A DNA stretch of 64,000 bases from Muricea muricata (GCA_963855995.1 OY979722.1:6356001-6420000), one strand, 5' to 3'. Shown: positions 35,466 through 49,712, numbered from the stretch's first letter. The notes: a model not told the origin generated them from the sequence alone. A program made the numbers and translations.

Positions 35466-38400
35466 ATGTCTGGTTGGATATTGTACGCTCGACACTGCAG
35501 GCAGCTACGTTGTATAAAAATACCTGTTTTAAAGCAGAGAAACAACACGATATTACAATACGCTCGCCAAGTTCTTCCTAATGTCGCCACAATACCAAAA
35601 ATAAACCGACACAGCTATCGCTTGATGTCACAAGTGTCCAAGAAATTCGACGATCAACGACCTGAGAATAAGCATGACGAGGAGGCTCAAGAGAGCGAGC
35701 AAGATTTGTCGAACAAAACGAGCAGACAAAAATTAACTTTGATATTTGCAAAGTATGGAGTTACAGCAGTTGTTTTTCATACTGTAATATCACTCACTTC
35801 GCTTGGGCTGTGTTATGTAGCTGTTAGCAGGTTGGTCACTTTATGGTAATTTATTATATATATAATTTATTATATGCAGTAACCAGTTAATTAGATGAAA
35901 CGATCGTTCTTATTAATCAATGCCATTGATGTTTGTATGGTTACATGTCATGCCTGTCAGGGGCCATCAACAAGTGGATGTCATCCTCCAAATGCAGACC
36001 ATTGCTTCGACAGCCCCCTCTCTCACCACCACTCCATCATGAAGCAGTTTAAAAGATATTTAGCTAAAAAGGTCTTTTTATGTCCTATTTATTTTATTGT
36101 GCAAATTCAAGGCTAACCCTTCATGGAAAAATCCTGGCCTTAATTAGTGGATGAAATCTATTTGTGTGTTGCACCCTAAGAGCTGCATATGTCATATAAT
36201 TACTATGACAGAATACTATATGATGCAAAGTGGGCTATGATTGGCCCAAACCTATGATTGGCTACCTATGAAATGAGCAAAACCTATGATTGGCTACCAA
36301 ATAAAACCAGCCAATCATATGCTCTGTTTAAAAACCTTGTGAATCATTAGGTATGAACTTTGAACAAATTTGTGAAGTTTGCTACGAAGTTTGCCACCTC
36401 TGGTGGAAAAGCAATATGAAATTGACTGTAATTGTTAAAATGGCTAAAATTAAGATGTAGCCTTGTTATAGTGCACTGTTACAATCAGACAGCTTGTAAG
36501 ACTTTAATGAAAGCTTTGCTATAAAAGGGTGAGTGGAGAAATATGTGTTGCTTCGTTCTTAAGAAAATGGCACCTTTCCATTATCTTAATTTGAAATACT
36601 TTTTCACAATTAAGACATAGCCTTAATTTGAGTGAAAGACTATACTGTTTAACAATTATTCACCAAAGGCAAAGTGATTGTTGGTGAATATTCACCGAGG
36701 CAAAGTCGCGGTGAATATTCACCATAATCATTGAGCCTGAGGTGAATAATTGTTTTAGTATAATTTCTTTAGTAAATCATGTATAAAATGCACTTCTTTT
36801 ATGAATACAGTCTACTTTGCAAAATTCTAAAGTAAAAACTAAAGTTTATTTGTAATTTTTAAATAGTGAAAAAAGTATTTAATAAGTAATTTGCAGATGA
36901 TCTATTACTTTAAGATAGTATAACATCAAAGTTTGTTTATATCCTTTGACTTTGTATTAAGTAATATTTAAAACACAAGTAGGAGTGTTTTATGTGATAT
37001 AAAACGCGAGACGCAGTCGGCTGTTTTATATCACATAAAACACGACCTACGGGTGTTTTGAATGGCTTAAAACACTCATTAAATTTCAATAGACATTGAG
37101 ACCGACTTGAGAGCAATCAGTAAATTATTCTACCATAAATTAGGTGTGACAAAAAGAGTAGACCTGTTCAGTTATTGGCACCCTTTCAAATTCAAATCAG
37201 CCAAAATAGTATTCTATTGATTTCAAAGAATGAATAGCTTTTACGCATGCAGTGTTTCGTACCAGTATATGGTAAAACGCTACCTAAAGCACAGTTACGA
37301 CAATAACTCATTTTTAATTTGGATTAAATCAGAGACACATCTTCAACTGATTACTATGTCAACTTCATTTATTATTTGCTCGTGAGCTGCTATCGGAACT
37401 CAGCCATATGAACAACAAATGAATGTCAGTAATACACTCGCCCCTTCAGATTACAGAGTGCAGGTATTGATATCGGCAAAAGTGAAGGAACCTTTGTAAA
37501 TAAACCAAGTTTAAGCGAGTTAGTACAAAAAAGTTCGTCAGACATTCTCAAAGATCTTGAATTGATTGACTTTGAAGAAACTGATTACTTAATGCGTAGT
37601 ATGATTTCGTCGAAGCCTGATGTTAGTGATAGTGTTGTTACAAATGTTTCTATGTCGGGATCTGTATTCAATAACTATACCTTCAATTTTTCTAAATAGT
37701 TTCTACGTTTGTCTAAAATAGTATGTTGTTGTGAAGTGCTGAATTAAAAGTCATATCGTTGTGTGTTTTAGTTTGGGTTTATGTTTGTACATGTACTCAT
37801 AAAGAAATAAAATGAAAAATTTTATATAATGACACAATTTTATATAATGTGTCATTATATAATGTTCATGTGTCGCTATATAATAATTCATGTTCATTTG
37901 CATTGCTTTGTTCTTCTATTATATCCCATATTTCCCTGAAGCCGATATCAAATCCCTCCCCGGGCTTTTAGAATGTTGAGTGATTTATTGGGTATAAAAC
38001 CATATGCATGTGGGAGAAAGCAACGACGTGATTGGTCGAAATGCGTATTGAATGTTAATGAGTGTTTTAATGCAATTTTTTCCATTTGTTAATATTAATT
38101 TAGGCAAAAGTTAAAACATCAAAACAACTTTCATTGGTGGCCATTTTGAAAAAATGCTAACTAGTAAATAATGCCTCATATTCACTGGTCAGGCAACCAA
38201 TCAAAATGCTTTAAAACTATAATTTACTATAGAAATCATACAGAACAAAGATAGTTGTAGCTTGTTTGTTTATGAAACATGCAAACTTGTTTTATATTTT
38301 TGACTTATCCACCATTTAAGCTAAACGTCTTTAATACAACCGGCCCCAGGTATATTTATAAGCAGTAGGGTTGGTTGTACTGTACATAATTATACAGACA

Positions 38401-39065
38401 ATATTAGATGGCTGTGCATTGATAGGTTATATTATTTCACGTTCCTTCAACTTATCTTTTATTTCAAATGATCATGTAAAGTACTGTTTCTTAATAAATT
38501 GTTATCACTAAAAACCATAATGTGGAAAATAAGATTGTCATGAAAACTAACCCATGCTAATTATTCATTGATTATCTAAAATCCAGCTAGAATTTTTGGG
38601 GGGGAATCTGATTAATCTTGTTCCAGCTTTCCTGTTGCTAAGGGGACTTGTGATTTATTAAATCTTAAATGTTCAAAAATGATTTTATGAAACAGTTTAA
38701 TTCTGAACATTAATATTGATTAGTACAAGTAGTTTTTTAGACATCAATATTTCAATTTTTTACTTTTTGATGCATTCAAATACCAATAACTAACTCGTTC
38801 TTTTATTTATTTTGTCGTTGTGTCTGCAGATTTCTAATATTCTTGAGTCTTTCTTTTTAGTGGCCTTGACATACCTGGATTTCTCATGAAAATTGGGGCA
38901 AGTGAAAGTTTCTCGACATCGGTTGCTGCAAAAGGAGCGAGCACATTTGTGATTGCATATGCCTGCCACAAAATTTTCATGCCTGTCAGAATTTTTTTGA
39001 CTGTCACATGTACACCTTTAATAGTCTACCGGCTACAACGGCTTGGATTGTTGAAAGCTAGATAG
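35466..39065 (+). CDS. FAM210-type (DUF1279) mitochondrial membrane protein, two exons
   Basis: Exon 1 is 35466-35830 and exon 2 is 38861-39065, joined within a serine codon (GCAG/GTTGGT donor, TTTTTAG acceptor), giving 189 residues. The N-terminal 60 residues are basic and lack acidic residues (ILYARHCRQLRC, LKQRNNTILQYARQ), as a mitochondrial presequence would. A charged linker follows, then the DUF1279 core: LIFAKYGVTAVVFHTVISLT, with a membrane segment through LGLCYVAVS. Exon 2 gives SGLDIPGFLMKIGASESF, GASTFVIAYACHKIFMPVRI, a second membrane segment and the end RLGLLKAR. Spacing and length fit FAM210A/B. Family members sit in mitochondria and affect mitochondrial function. The A versus B assignment is not possible here. 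The upstream region is a dispersed CCAAT-rich repeat, and the 3-kb intron holds palindromes and a coding-like fragment. Confidence 0.9.
36674..36730. repeat. Palindrome in FAM210-type intron
   Basis: Inverted arms around GGTGAATATTCACC, itself a perfect palindrome that occurs twice. Arm sequence TGATTGTTGGTGAATATT pairs with the right side up to ATAATCA. Confidence 0.75.
36979..37050. repeat. Palindrome in FAM210-type intron
   Basis: GTGTTTTATGTGATATAAAA pairs with its complement at about 37023-37042, around a CpG-rich loop. The nearby AAAACACTCATTAA (about 37069) pairs with TTAATGAGTGTTTT near 38055, so the two palindromes may be the inner end of a larger element (about 36970-38100). Confidence 0.65.
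37450..37699 (+). other. Coding-like fragment in FAM210-type intron, unrecognised
   Basis: After an acceptor-like CCCCTTCAG, about 80 codons stay open with coding-like composition (LQSAGIDIGK, SELVQKSSSDILKDLELIDF) to a TAG at 37697-37699. I do not recognise the family. It lies inside the inverted sequences at 36970-38100 and so may be a transposon remnant rather than an exon of the host gene. Confidence 0.35.
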
Positions 39066-39985
39066 ACCTGTATGGGCCTAATTACTATTAATATTTGACT
39101 GCAAGACTAGAAACATTTGAAACTTGGAAGTTCAAGCTGGGTGACTTAGACTATCCCCAGCATAAGACTCCTCACCTGTACCATACCAAAATGCGAAATG
39201 CTATTTCTGTACTACCTGCCATAACTGTTAAACGGTCCTGTCATTTTAAAGATACTACATGACACGTAAGGCAAGGATTTTTTACATCATGATCAATTAG
39301 ATAAGTGCTCTTTGGTGGTGATCTTAGTTAATTTAATTTACTTACGTTTTCTTCTAATTTAATTTTTTCATCTGAGCCCAACGGAATCAACTTATTCATA
39401 ATGAAGATATTTTGATCATAAATTGTATCTTGTGAAGTTTGTATCATGCATGGTCTATTTGCAGGAGTACATTATAAGACAATGCAATTCTTATTTTAAA
39501 ATGTAACAAAATGTCTAATTCATCGCAATCATGAAATTATTACTTGGTTATAATTGAAACCCCACATTGCAACATAATGGTAAGCCATATCCACGCGCAT
39601 ACAAAAGCATACAAAATTCGCAAACTTGACGGGACTATATTTTCCTCATTTTACTACATTTTACTACATACTACGTCTCATTGATTTTATATAATTAAAA
39701 CTTATCTCAATTTTTAAAAAAGACTTGTGACTCACTCTCTCAAGTTTTATGGACAACCTATCCAAAAAAAGCTGGATGAATTGACTTTTAAAAGAGAATA
39801 AACAGTAGTTTTATTGCTTAATATTCCTTTCAAAGTTTACATAATTTAAAAGTTCAACTCCGCTTTTTTGGGACAACCTGCAGTGTAGCTAGTAAAGGTA
39901 GACGTGTTTCTGAAATTTAAAATGTGCAGTTGATATTGTTCCTTATCAAATAGGAACGTTTCAGAACTATCCTCAGAGATATGAA
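39066..39985. other. Intergenic stretch with no gene seen
   Basis: Presumed 3' untranslated region of the FAM210-type gene followed by AT-rich sequence. Confidence 0.4.
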
Positions 39986-40183
39986 AAACTAGATTCATAT
40001 TAATCTGACACTGCAGAGAACAACGAAAAATTCGTTGTCTCGAGCGGGATTCGAACTCGCATCTTCGCGTTTCTATTGGTAGAGCGGCGGTCTAGAAACC
40101 CGAAGATGCGAGTTCGAATCCCGCTCGAGACAACGAATTTTTCGTTGTTCTCTGCAGTGTCAGATTAATATGAACCTAGTTTT
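39986..40183. repeat. tRNA-like palindrome (fold-back of a tRNA 3' half)
   Basis: Two arms of about 90 bp (39986-40075 and 40093-40183) are almost perfect inverted copies around a 17-base loop. The right arm reads as the anticodon-to-acceptor half of a tRNA, with the B-box-like GAGTTCGAATCC and CCGCTCGAGACA at the acceptor end. The loop holds D-arm-like TTGGTAGAGCGGCGG. The 5' acceptor strand of a normal tRNA is replaced by the inverted copy of the 3' half. It is not a normal tRNA gene, because the anticodon and T stems contain mismatches. Confidence 0.85.
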
Positions 40184-40664
40184 TAAATAGGAATGTGCTA
40201 AGTTCAAAGCTAAAGCTGAACTGTCGTTTTACTTTCCACTTTTTTAATAGGATCCAGCGATTCTTTATTTAGGTTTAACTAAACTAATTTTTTACATATA
40301 CAATCAGCTAGTCGATTTACTTTAATATTTAAACAGCTTCATGCATTGCGAATTATTGTCAATAATTACATGATAAAAGAAGTTTACCGACCCGCCAGAT
40401 ATAGTCGTTATTAAAGATATATTCATGCAGATTCGATGTGTTTCATGTTCAATAAAATTTTTAGATTTAGCTTGAAAACTGTAGCTTCAATTATCATTGC
40501 GTCTTTGGTATATTAAAAATGAGGGAGAGATATATAGGACTGGAGTGACTTAGAAGTGCCAGTTGAGTTTCTGGCCATCTTGGCTATAGCCTCGCAGAAT
40601 GTCATTAAACTGTTGTTTACAATCAATACAAAATATACTTGTATACAGCTTGTACTAATGTATA

Positions 40665-40766
<102 letters not shown>

Positions 40767-40932
40767 TGTCAATCCCGAAAAGGTTGTCCAGGCGAAATAT
40801 ACTATAATACATATATATCGATCACGTGGTTACTGTAATATATGCGTCAACACGAAGATTTTATCATGCGTGTTAATTGCGCGTTCGATTAGCGTGGAAA
40901 TTAAAACCTGTTTGCAGTATATACTGTACACA

Positions 40933-41297
40933 ATGCCGAGACCATATTCGGCGCATGATTTGCGTTGGAGAATGGTTATCAAAGACTATTTTATCAAAGG
41001 AGGTATAAAGAAATAGCATCACAGTTATTTGTTTGCCCGAAAACTGTGTACCGGACGATTACGTTTTTGAATAGCGGTGATGTGAAGCCGTATCGTCTTG
41101 GTCGGCCTACTGGAAGCGCGAGTTTATTCGATCATGAAGAGTCTATCCATAATGGTTGTATTCTTCGAACAACTCGGATACGGCTACATGATATAGCTAA
41201 CTACATTAACAGTGCTACTGGCTCTTCATTTCGTCCACAGACATTGTGTCACACTGTTCACATGCTTGGAATGACGCGTAAAAATGTAGGTCATTGA
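40933..41297 (+). pseudogene. Tc1-like transposase N-terminus, left arm
   Basis: From [15 protein letters not shown] the frame changes near 40980. It continues with [18 protein letters not shown] (helix-turn-helix), [30 protein letters not shown] and GMTRKNVGH, then a stop. Only the DNA-binding half remains, about 120 residues, with no DDE core. Confidence 0.85.
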
Positions 41298-41978
41298 ACC
41301 GATTGAAGTATTGACATTGGTTGGCTATTGACTAACATTGCAAGTTGTTTTATCGTCAGTGTAGCTAGAATATTAAAATACTACAGATACAACGTATTGC
41401 TCTTCAAAGAAATGATGACCTCAGACAGCAATTTAAAGCCGAAATAAGCGTATTTAATCACCAACTCGTTATTATGTCTCTGGGAATTTAAACGAATTGT
41501 CTACATGAATAGCAGAAGTATTTTCATTGTTATAATTTGACGTAATTATTGTGTTGTTGTTCGTTTTACATGTAGAAGCTAATTTAAATTCACAGAGGCA
41601 TAGCAACCCACATTTAACAACAATAGTATCATTTCTAAAGGGACACACTTTACAGTACAATCTCTCACAACCCACGAGTAATTCGTTTATCCTTCAACAA
41701 AAAGTATAACTCAATGTACAAAAATGTTGACCATCAAAATATATTATGACAGCGGTATAGATCATTCCTTAATACGTACAATGCCTCGGTTTCATCGAGG
41801 ATACGAGTTGGTTTGGATTGAATACGCTTACTTCGGCTTTAAATTGCTGTCTGAAGTCATCATTTCTTTGAAGAGCAATACGTTGTATCTGCAGTATTTT
41901 AATATTTTAGTTACACTGACGATAAAACAACTTGCAATGTTAGTCAATAGCCAAACAATGTTAAATTCTTCAATCGGT

Positions 41979-42345
41979 TCAATGACCTACATTTTTACGG
42001 GTCATTCCAAGCATGTGAACAGCCTGACACAATGTCTGTGGACGAAATGAAGAGCCAGTAGCACTGGTGATGTAGTTGGCTATTTCATGTAGCCGTATCT
42101 GAGGGGTTCGAAGAATACAATCCATTATGGATAGACCCTTCATGATCGAATAAACTCGCACTTCCAGTAGGCCGACCAAGACGATACGGCTTCACATCAC
42201 CGCTATTCAAAAACGTAATCGTCCGGTACACAGTTTTTGGGCAAACAAATAACTGTGATGCTATTTCTTTATACATCCTTTGATAAAATAGTCTTTGATA
42301 AACCATTCTCCAACGCAAATCATGCACCGAATATGGTCTCGACAT
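41979..42345 (-). pseudogene. Tc1-like transposase N-terminus, right arm
   Basis: Inverted partner of the left-arm fragment: [15 protein letters not shown] to [18 protein letters not shown], then a frame change near 42110 and on to GMTRKNVGH. It breaks at a different position from the left copy, so the arms have decayed independently since duplication. Confidence 0.85.
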
Positions 42346-42511
42346 TGTGTACAGTATATACTGCAAAAAGGTTTTAATTTCCACGCTAATCGAACGTGCA
42401 ATTAACACGCATGATAAAATCTTCGTGTTGACGCATATATTACAGTAACCACGTGATCGATATATATGTATTATAGTATATTTCATCTGGACAACCTTTT
42501 CGGGATTGACA

Positions 42512-43497
<986 letters not shown>

Positions 43498-43507
43498 GTA
43501 GTTTTGT

Positions 43508-44456
43508 TCAAGCCGTTCTGAAATATCGAGAGAACAAACGACTGATTGTAGTCTTGAAATGCTTGTTTCGAGCTCCATAAATATACGGATTAAGAATGGA
43601 GTTTGTCCCAAGCAGAAGGTTTGCAATTATGTGCCATCTGGTTTATATGCAGTATGCTCGACATACATGTAATTCGACTGTAGCAGTTATCATAAATGGA
43701 AGAGTGCTTGCAAGAAATACACCAACTATAATACCAAATGTTTTCACAAGTTCAAGTTGTTGCAGATTCCTACGAGTAGATGAGGTTGTATTAGGAAGAG
43801 ACGTGGACGTGGTAGGATTCGCATTTGTTTTCCCTTGTAAATTTCTCACTTTTGACCTTTGTGTTTTTGCTACTTATAGTTTAACAACAATATAGCTATG
43901 GTTGTAAAAATAGGTTGAAAACGCCGTAAACAGGCAATACGGAAGGGTGTATGTTACAATATAGTCGTCGTACTTCATTTTGTGTGTTCCACAGTAACAG
44001 ATTTGCATTAACGATAGCCAAAAGCCATGCCGTCGCCAGAATTATACGAGTCCTCCGCCATGTCATTATCAGGGGATATTTCAGAGGCCGGCTAATATAA
44101 ATGAACCGATAATAAGTTATCGCTAATAGGCTCGCAATCGATAACGCTGCACTTGTCCCTGAAGTTGCAACGCCAATGATACAGATCATTTTGGCGTTAC
44201 TGTCTTTTCCAGCCAAAATGTTGGTAAATTCAACCATCCATGAAGGATACAACGAACAGCAAACGATGATGTCAGAAAAGCTCAAATTGACGACGAAATA
44301 CGTCGTTGGTGTTTTTGTTTCCACCAAAAAGATGTTGTAAATTAAAATTGCGATATTTCCAACCAAGCCAATGCTTACAGCCAGACATAATAAAACAACT
44401 ACAGAGGTGAAAAATGCAGTAGAAGGAATATGGTCTTGAGTAGAATTGAAGTCCAT
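43508..44456 (-). pseudogene. Class A GPCR, decayed
   Basis: The first 186 codons are open from MDFNSTQDHIPS. TM1 has GLVGNIAIL, TM2 has NLSFSDIIVC, TM3 keeps its cysteine (AKMICIIG), and the DRY position reads YRF. Then a frameshift near 43905 and in-frame stops near 43872 and 43643 break TM5 to TM7. The same region still reads VAKTQRSKV, a TM6 (FGIIVGVFLASTLPFM) and NPYIYG in TM7, with a stop at 43508-43510. The intact receptor would have had about 310 residues. It is not a close relative of the intact receptor at 9736. Confidence 0.85.
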
Positions 44457-45482
44457 AATAACAGGCGTGAGAACGTAATTATTATTTTCTATTTCGGTAT
44501 AGGATATACGTTAAAATTCCTTTCAAGTCTACTCCAAATCTAACTCTGCCTTATATTGCTGTCTTCATTTTATAACGGTTGTTAAAATTTCTACGTCAGC
44601 TAATTACATATTCATGCAGCTGTTCATTTTGCATGTTCTTTCCATTTGTTTAACCATGGAACTTCTACTTAAGCTATAAAATGTTTGAGATTCTGTTTAG
44701 TTTAATATAACAATTTTGAAATATTTCTTTTTAATTTTGGGCATGAATTTGTTGTGTATCTTTCTTTACGTTGTGTTTAAATGCTTGGCATTAAATGGCT
44801 AACTTTTTTTACTGAAGTAAACACTGATATAATTTTTGATTAAATTAAAATGAAACAAACTTAAGTAAAATTCAGAGAATTTGGTCTGCATGGTTTTTGA
44901 AAAAGATGTCAAATTGAAATCGTTGATAAAACTCTGTCACTTTATCTTATGGCTTTCAAGTATTTTTGGCAGGCTTTCACGGGATATTCAACTTTATTGG
45001 ATATGCAGTTATATGCAAATAACACAACATGCGACACCACATTGCATAATGACTTTCAAAAAAGCTTCATTTATTTAAATTGTAGTCAAACTATTGCACA
45101 TGTAAATGAGGTGGCCTAGTGATTAACTTCAGCTTATGCACTTACAAGCGCATGTGGCTATAATTATTTTCTTTTGTTACATGCTACAAAGTAAGAAATT
45201 TTATAAACACTCGCTAAATAAAGAAATACAATCGTCTTATATGTATAATTTTGAATATTTCAACACAAAGAATACAGTTGCAAAAGTAAACCCAAGATAT
45301 TTGTGAATTTAAGTGCTCTTTGGCCGTACAACTGAGAAAATAGTGGGCAAAATGTTTAATTTAATCACCATTGGGCATCACGTTCTTTACTTTTTGCGAA
45401 CAAAAATTATGCAAACTAATGTCTAATGACACTTATACGGGGGCTTTTTAAGGCTATTGTCTTCACTACCAAACTTCGCAAG
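44457..45482. other. Intergenic stretch with no gene seen
   Basis: AT-rich with no supported frame. Confidence 0.4.
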
Positions 45483-45495
45483 CCCAGCGGGCATA

Positions 45496-45775
45496 TCGAC
45501 GTCGAATCGACGTCGATTCAACGTCGTGGTCGACGTCGAAACGACGTCGATTTCAGGTCGAAAACGCAAATCGAATCGACGTTGGTCTATCGACGTCGAA
45601 ACGACGTCATGAAATCGACGTCGAAACGACGTCATGAAACGACGTCATGAAATCGACGTCGATTTCAGGTCGAAAACGCAAATCGAATCGACGTTGATTT
45701 ATCGACGTCAGGAAATCGACGTTGAAACGACGTCGATTTCAGGTCGAAAACGTAAATCAAATCGACATTGACATG
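45496..45775. repeat. Left subterminal GACGTCG array
   Basis: Dense degenerate repeats of the form ATCGACGTCGAAACGACGTC and GATTTCAGGTCGAAAACG. GACGTC is itself palindromic, so the array can fold on itself. Confidence 0.9.
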
Positions 45776-47159
45776 TCCGCCAGCAAATGGACGTCAAAAC
45801 TAAAACGTAAAAACAGAAATGCCACACTGAAACAACAGCTAGGCGTTTAATGTAATATTCACTAGCAACAATTAACCTAATATTATTTAAAATTTTTATG
45901 CATTGTTCTCTATTAATATTTAAATAACAACATATATAATGTATATAATGATAATAAATAAGTAAAGTATTAAGAAATTTCCAGATCGATAAAAGCAAAG
46001 CATGTGGACTGTCTAGAGGGAGAATGCGACTATTTTAAAATTGCAATATTTAGCTAAAAACAACAGTGTGTATAAAAAATGCAATCGGATTTTGGAGTGC
46101 TCTAGGGCATTCGATGTTCAATTTACAGAAATAACTCTTTCACTGTTGGAAAGATCAGTCTTTTATCTTTTGAATGCCACCGTTTTTGTAAAATTTGAAG
46201 AAAAACTGCATGAGCAAATGCGAGTAAGATGAACATCGCCAGTCGATTCCGCATACTTCCACCGTTGGGAATTCACTGAAAATTTGTTGACATTTACTTC
46301 CAATTGGGAATTGAAATTGACAAATTTTAGCTTAGGTCAGTAAAATTTATGAATCTTATTAGCTAAGTTACTTGTTTCTCATAACAGGTGAGTGATTAAT
46401 GAAATTTTCTTTCCCTATTTGCTGCCTTAATAATGCTCAAATGTAGAAATATGCGATTTCGACCGGCTATATTTATTTGATTCGTAATTGCTCAATCTTT
46501 CGTCACAAAGGCGGTGATATTTGACACCTAAAAGTCTGGTCTTTCTGACTGTGAACGAACTATTTCTGTATATCAAATGCTGAAGGCGTTACGACACCCC
46601 AAAGTTCGATTACCTTTTTTATACACCCTGTATTAAAAAGATACTCTAATATCTAATAAAGATGCCCTTTTAAAAATAAATAAGAGTTCTAGTTTTCTTT
46701 CCGCCTCCGCCACCTTTTCGGTCAGGTGCATACTTGAGCAACCTGGAACAAATTTGTTTAACCTCGCTCTCGGTGCCTTTATGATTTCGTAAAGCCACTT
46801 CTAAAAACATCCAACAGAAAATATTTTGAATAACAATTGACGATCGGTCGAAGTGCTTAAAGTACAAGAAAACTGTTCTGGTATCGGTAACTGTTTTAAA
46901 TTCCTGTCTTTTATCAATAGAGCAAAATTAAGGAACCCATCATAAAGCCCAAGATGACTAGCAATTATAGAAAATGCACCGTACTTTAGCTTAAGTTTTA
47001 TTTAATAATCAGACAATAGTTATGTCTTATGTGGGCAAATGTGATAAGCATGCTTCCTATATGCACTCTTAATGATTCGCTTGTAAATTGTGTCTGATTA
47101 ACGTGATATATTGTACCAGGCTCTGACAGCTGAATAAATATTTGAGGGCCTGACCCTAG

Positions 47160-48110
47160 TGTTCACCACCAAATTGCCAACATTACTGCAAGGCCTGTAT
47201 GTTACAGTATACTAGTTGATTTATAATTTGGTTTATCAGTAACTCATGTGAGTATCTTGATCACAATGTAATCCCAAAAGATCCAGGAACTACAGACAAA
47301 GAACATTAGAGTCTGCCTTGTTAGTAAGCTATGTTACAGTATACTGATTGACTTGTAATCATGTTACTCAATTAAAGATTCTGGCATATGTCAAGCACTA
47401 CCCCATACCACTTGATTTATAATTTAATGTGAGTAACTCAACACAATGTATTAAATTGTAATATTTTAATCCCAAAAGAATTAACCTGAGACTTCCACAG
47501 AAAACATTAAAGTCTGGCAATTTCAGTCTGGTGGAAAACACCCTTAAATTTCAAGTTTACGAAAGCAAATAGCATGCCCTGAGATGGGGAGGGGGGGGGG
47601 GGGGGCGGCGGGATTTCAAATGACTTGTGCATAACTGCCAAGAGTCCAGCATGTTGCAAGACACATGTTTAGTTTGCAGACATTCAATGACAGGCCCATT
47701 ATGCTACAAACCATGTTATAATATACTGGTTGATTTATAATCATGTTACTGTGATTTGTGTGATTTTGTTTCACATAGTTCTATTTTGAGCTTACAAGAT
47801 GTTACTTTTCGGAATATGTTTTGTTCTTTACTCAATTGAAGATTCCGACATGTGTCGAGCACCACCTCTTTATACTGGTTGATTAATAATTTGATGTATC
47901 AGTAACTGACGTAACTCAAAACAATGTATTAAATTGTAATATTGTAATCTCAATAGAACCTGGGACTTCAACAGAAAACATTACAGCCTGGCTAGTTACT
48001 TAATTGAAGATTCTGACATATATGACTGTCAAGAAGAGTAATAATTGCCAAGAGCCCCTGCATGTTCCAAGACACATGTATATATAGTTGGCACACATTC
48101 AGTGACAGCC
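47160..48110. repeat. Degenerate internal repeats
   Basis: A block containing GTTGATTTATAATTTG, then CAATGTATTAAATTGTAATA, then ACAGAAAACATTA-like sequence recurs three to four times (near 47215, 47410, 47720 and 47875), with indels. A G-run lies at about 47588-47606. Confidence 0.65.
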
Positions 48111-49254
48111 CCAATATTTAAAAAGATATAATAAAATTACATAATTCTCATGATAGATTATACATTATTAGAAAACAGTTTTGACCCATATCCCAACTAA
48201 ATCTATTATGTCACACGAAATTTCAGTATACATCACACAACGTCATGTTAACCATGCTGAGAAACAGAACAGAACTACACTGTATAAGTAACAATGTAGG
48301 TTCAAAGAGTTAAAATCAAAACTTATATCCTTAGTGTGATCTGTATCTTTGTAAACATATTCAATCAATCGTATCCCACACCCCATTACCCTTACAAATA
48401 AGGAAAATTGAAAAGCTGTATAGTCAATATGGCCGCCATTGAAGCCATAGTAAATACTTGGCATCAATCCCACAAATATCTTAGCAATCCTTTGCATATC
48501 TGCCTTTTTTAAAACGTGTTTAGCCTTAATAGAAAACAGGAAAAGATAATTTACTTTTATTTTTTATTTATATATTGTATGAATGAAAAAAAGCGGCAAA
48601 ACATATACTGCAAAATATGCCTGGTGTCTAATTTAATACAATCCAGTTTATATTCTTATGCACATAGGTGTATTCATATGCACATGGTTCTATGAAATTG
48701 CCTGAAATATAGTCAGTAATAAGACATAGCTTGTGTTTTATTGTATCTACCATCAGATGTGTTTCAAAATAACATGTTCAGTTTCTGGATATAAACGCTG
48801 AGAAGCGAATATGACATGAACCGACATACGATGTATATATCCCGCTGTAAAATTTTTCTAAGGGCATCAATTGCTCTTCAATTTCGAGCAGATTACCTTT
48901 TACAATCAACAACTTATAATCGACTAACCTTGCTAAAAACCAACGACTTTTCTTCGGAAATAAACAAGCTAATATACCAATGTGTGTGACTTTCCCCGAT
49001 CAATTTCAAATACAGCGCGAATATTAATGTGAGAACTGGCAAGGAACTGGCTCGAATTCAAATCAGCGATCGCCGGCCAGCGGTAACAGGAGGCTACTTG
49101 GTGTAAGTATGCAACTACAATTATGCTCAGAATATACTGAAAAAACATCAACGACCATTGCAAAACTAACAATTGAAATCACCCTTCAAAAGAGTTATAA
49201 TAATCAAAGCATTCTGTATAGAAATTATCGGAAAACGACATTATATTATGCAAT

Positions 49255-49712
49255 ATTAGGTCGAAAACACGAGTAAAATCGTCGAAAATAAGGTGGATTC
49301 AGAAAAAACGGTCAAGGTCGAATCGATATATCTAAAAATGACGACGTCGATACCACGTTGAAGGACTACCAAAACCTACGACGGATCTACATAGAAAAAA
49401 TACGTCGATACGATATTAAGTCGAAAGTGCGACGTCGATTCCGCGTCGAAAAATGAGATCGATACAACGTCGATTTAGGTCGAAAGTACGACATCGATTT
49501 CGCGTCGAAAAATGACGTCGACACGACGTCGATATTAGTTCGAAACTACGACGTTGATTTCGCGTCGAAAATGACGTCGATACGACGTCGATATTAGGTC
49601 GAAAGTACGACGTCGATTTCGCGTCGAGAAATGACGTCGATACGACGTCGATATTAGGTCGATTCCGGTCACGACCTCATTTCGACCAATTTTCGACGTC
49701 GAAACGACGTCA
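49255..49712. repeat. Right subterminal array, ~60-bp period
   Basis: Four to five units of about 60 bp each contain GACGTCGATATTAGGTCGAA, then GATTTCGCGTCGAAAA. CpG is very frequent compared with the surroundings. Confidence 0.9.

Noticed and set aside
40021..40140. Conventional tRNA gene
   Set aside because: The 5' acceptor and part of the D arm are replaced by an inverted copy of the 3' half, and the anticodon and T stems have mismatches.
45423..45998. Arg/Asp-Val-rich open frames in the GACGTCG arrays
   Set aside because: Repetitive peptide translated from the subterminal array on both strands.
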